Program-made: the position numbers and the translations under genes
Shown here: one piece after another, positions 62,212 to 64,000 of the stretch
Layout of the letters: each line of letters begins with the position of its first letter
Numbering within the stretch: the first letter of the stretch is position 1
From: CALZIK01 sp945787635
GTDB lineage: Bacteria; Acidobacteriota; Thermoanaerobaculia; Multivoradales; JAHEKO01
Assembly: GCA_947259725.1 (NCBI GenBank)
Contig: CAMYNM010000003.1
Coordinates: 227,314 to 291,313, forward strand
Reading direction: 5' to 3'
Length of the DNA: 64,000 nt
Notes under the pieces: model-generated
Databases searched by the model: none
Seen by the model: only the letters and a program-made list of their open reading frames with translations
Told to the model about the DNA's origin: nothing

Positions 62212-63366
62212 TTACCGCTTCTCCAACTCGGAGAGGCGCGCATTGAGGTCGGTGATGGTCTTCTCCTGGGCGATCGTGTACAGCGTCAGCTCTTCGACCT
62301 TCTCTACGAGCCTGATCTGCATTTGAGTCATGTTCAGGCCCTTGCTGGCGACTTCCTGAGCCGTCGGGACGTTGGGGAGGTGCCTTTGGGTCGTGACGAA
62401 CTCCGACAGTTCAGCCAGGGGCATCAGTTCGTAGTCGGGTGCGAAGACGTAGTCGGGGAATGTACCGGCGGGGTTCTGGGTCGTGAGATTCCCGGCAACG
62501 GTCAGGTTGCCCGCGCCGTCCAGAATCAGTTCAGTGACGCCGTCGCCCGCATCTCCCGGTCGATCATTGATGACAAAAGTGGCGTTGTCCTGGGCTTGAA
62601 ACTGCCACTGGACGTCCGTCGCCGGAGAGGTATTGTGCAGCTGAAAAACCGAGGCTCCGTTGTTCTCGAGCCTGAGCAATGGGTTTGTGTTCGCTGTTCG
62701 AAGAATGTGAATGGGCGCAGAGGGCGAAGTGGTCCCAATACCCACGTTACCGCTCGCCGCCACGTCGATCGAGCTGGTCGGCGCGCCGGGCCGGAGCCGG
62801 AACGGCAGCTTCGAGCCCATGGTGACGTCGCGGACGAAGAAGTTGGTCTCGTTGGCGGCGACGTCGTAGGTCTGGGGGGTGAAGCCCGAGGAGCCGTTCT
62901 GCTCGAGGCGCAGGGTGGGCGTGTCGCCGTCCACGACGTGGAGCTCGACGACCGGGCTGGCAGTGTTGATGCCGACTCTCTTGCCTTTGACGACAAGGGC
63001 GTTGGCGCCACCATCGTGGAATACCCTGAAGGGAAAGTTCCCATTATCCGAGTCCTCGAACGCCAGATACTCGGCACCTCCGTTCGAACTGTCGTTGGCG
63101 ACGATTCTCCAGTTCGCAGTCGGGAAGCTCGCCGAGCTCGAGGTGTCGTTGAAGAAGATCCGAAGATTGTTCTCCTGGAGAACAATGGTGTCGAAGCCGA
63201 AGTTCATGTTGCAAACGCAGTCGATTCCGACGCACTCGCTCCCGTCGACGATGAGGTCATCGAGAATGCACTGGTCCGCCGCCGCGGGAGCCGCTGCGAA
63301 TACCAGGGCGATCGCGGCGAGAGCCGCCGAGGCGCAAAGTGTAGTTTTGATCAGTTTCATGTTCAT
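62212..63366 (-). CDS. Secreted fibre-like protein, second copy type
   Basis: 384 residues. A signal peptide (LIKTTLCASAALAAIALVFAAAPAAA) ends at about residue 30. A Cys-rich segment (CILDDLIVDGSECVGIDCVC) follows. The middle has fibre-type beta repeats: KRVGINTASPVVELHVVDG, NVGIGTTSPSAPIHILRTA. The end reads YVFAPDYELMPLAELSEFVTTQRHLPNVP, then a heptad helix (MQIRLVEKVEELTLYTIAQEKTITDLNARLSEL). The protein at 24518-25198 shares this order, but this one has longer repeats. A good ribosome site (agaggag) precedes the ATG. It probably forms a trimeric extracellular fibre. It lies 21 bases after the truncated gene at the right edge and may be cotranscribed. Confidence 0.78.
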   Translation of the reverse strand: MNMKLIKTTLCASAALAAIALVFAAAPAAADQCILDDLIVDGSECVGIDCVCNMNFGFDTIVLQENNLRIFFNDTSSSASFPTANWRIVANDSSNGGAEYLAFEDSDNGNFPFRVFHDGGANALVVKGKRVGINTASPVVELHVVDGDTPTLRLEQNGSSGFTPQTYDVAANETNFFVRDVTMGSKLPFRLRPGAPTSSIDVAASGNVGIGTTSPSAPIHILRTANTNPLLRLENNGASVFQLHNTSPATDVQWQFQAQDNATFVINDRPGDAGDGVTELILDGAGNLTVAGNLTTQNPAGTFPDYVFAPDYELMPLAELSEFVTTQRHLPNVPTAQEVASKGLNMTQMQIRLVEKVEELTLYTIAQEKTITDLNARLSELEKR

Positions 63367-63387
63367 ATCTCCTCTGGGGTTCCCTGG

Positions 63388-64000
63388 TTATTCTTTCTTC
63401 TCGGGCCGGCCGTTCGTACCGCCGGGCTCGATGGATCGTTGCGGCACCGCAGCCGCCCCTTGCGTGGAATGGGTCGTGAACGGCGTCTCGGCTGACAGCC
63501 CCGCGGCCACCGCGTTGCCGTCTCCGTCGGCGTAGCTCGCAGAAGCCGCCTGGAGGCCTGCGCCGTACGGCTGGGCCGCGGCCAGGGCACTCGCCGAGGC
63601 CGCTCGGGCTTCGTCCTCGGAGAGCCCTGAGCCGTCCGAATCGAGAGCCCCAGGGCCGCTGCCGAAACTGCGGGGCATAGGGGTTTCGGCGGTCAGGCCG
63701 CCACTTTCATAGCTCGCGAGCTCGCCCGGCTCGGCGAGATCCGGGTCGGCGAAGGCGCCGCCCTGAATCGCGAAACTGCCCGACTGTCGTTGCCAGGCGC
63801 CGGGCGTCTCGCCGCCGTTCTCGGTTGTGGCGATACGCAGCGCACGGGCGGTCTGGGCGTCGGGAATCAACTCGAGCTCCCACGTATAGACCCCGTCCGC
63901 GAGAAAGTTGCCCTCAGAGTCGAAGCGGTCGATCGAGGGTCGCTCGCCATCCGAGAATACCCGGGTCATGACCGCGTCTCCTCCGGAGATCGTCAGGATC
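63388..64000 (-). CDS. Exported-type protein of unknown function, cut by window edge
   Basis: At least 203 residues; the frame stays open past the ATG at 63969 to the right edge, so the N terminus is missing. The visible part starts with ILTISGGDAVMTRVFSDGER, continues FLADGVYTWELELIPD, an edge-strand pattern seen in secreted beta-sandwich proteins, and then turns low complexity, rich in Ala, Gly, Ser and Glu (SALAAAQPYGAGLQAASASYADGDGNAV). No enzyme motif is visible. It is directly upstream of the fibre-like gene (21 bases) in the same direction, so it may be a partner or anchor of that fibre. Confidence 0.6.
   Translation of the reverse strand, partial: ILTISGGDAVMTRVFSDGERPSIDRFDSEGNFLADGVYTWELELIPDAQTARALRIATTENGGETPGAWQRQSGSFAIQGGAFADPDLAEPGELASYESGGLTAETPMPRSFGSGPGALDSDGSGLSEDEARAASASALAAAQPYGAGLQAASASYADGDGNAVAAGLSAETPFTTHSTQGAAAVPQRSIEPGGTNGRPEKKE

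Overview
This 64-kb window comes from a GC-rich Gram-negative bacterium. It has undecaprenol-linked glycan genes, Wzm/Wzt-type ABC export, lipoprotein signal peptides and a CIRCE-controlled groESL operon. Gene style and the mix of families suggest Acidobacteriota or a neighbouring phylum. That is an inference, because no rRNA or other phylogenetic marker except groEL is present. I saw no tRNA, rRNA, CRISPR array, insertion sequence or prophage.

Positions 1-13.1 kb form a plus-strand surface-glycan operon. It holds three GT4 glycosyltransferases, a GT-B glycerophosphotransferase/epimerase-like protein and a Wzy/O-antigen-ligase-like polymerase. It also holds a near-complete diacetyl-bacillosamine set (PglC-, PglD-, PglE- and PglF-like) with a nucleotidyltransferase-fold protein embedded in it. 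Two NAD-dependent sugar epimerases follow, one closely resembling the UDP-GlcNAc 4-epimerase WbpP. Together these could build a UndPP-linked glycan starting with bacillosamine plus a GalNAc-type sugar. No PglB oligosaccharyltransferase is in view.

Positions 13.1-23.1 kb hold a methyltransferase on the minus strand and a plus-strand carbamoyltransferase/SxtJ/DUF5989 triad. Next come groEL and groES on the minus strand, with a consensus sigma70 promoter, an abutting CIRCE operator and a strong terminator. A second Wzy-like protein overlaps a TPR protein on the minus strand, and a plus-strand methyltransferase follows.

Positions 23.1-27.9 kb look like a cell-surface regulon. An ECF sigma factor overlaps an anti-sigma factor with two zinc fingers. 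They are followed by a secreted fibre-like protein and an 830-aa secreted beta-helix protein. The anti-sigma tail and the C terminus of the beta-helix protein both look like coathanger-type surface modules.

Positions 27.9-62.1 kb are a mosaic of short plus- and minus-strand groups that looks visibly less GC-rich than the first 30 kb (not measured). It contains glycosyltransferases, six methyltransferases, a Wzm/Wzt-like ABC exporter, a GMC-oxidoreductase/SDR/methyltransferase operon, a deacetylase-like protein, an SGNH-type protein and several large membrane proteins. Highlights are a 1714-aa fusion (sulfotransferase, 8 x 35-residue coiled coil, nested 456-bp repeats, GT2, GT4), beta-sandwich modules inserted into glycan enzymes, and a 'QAVWLPEGGW' domain shared by a lipoprotein and a membrane protein.

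The right edge carries a second fibre-like protein and a truncated exported-type protein.
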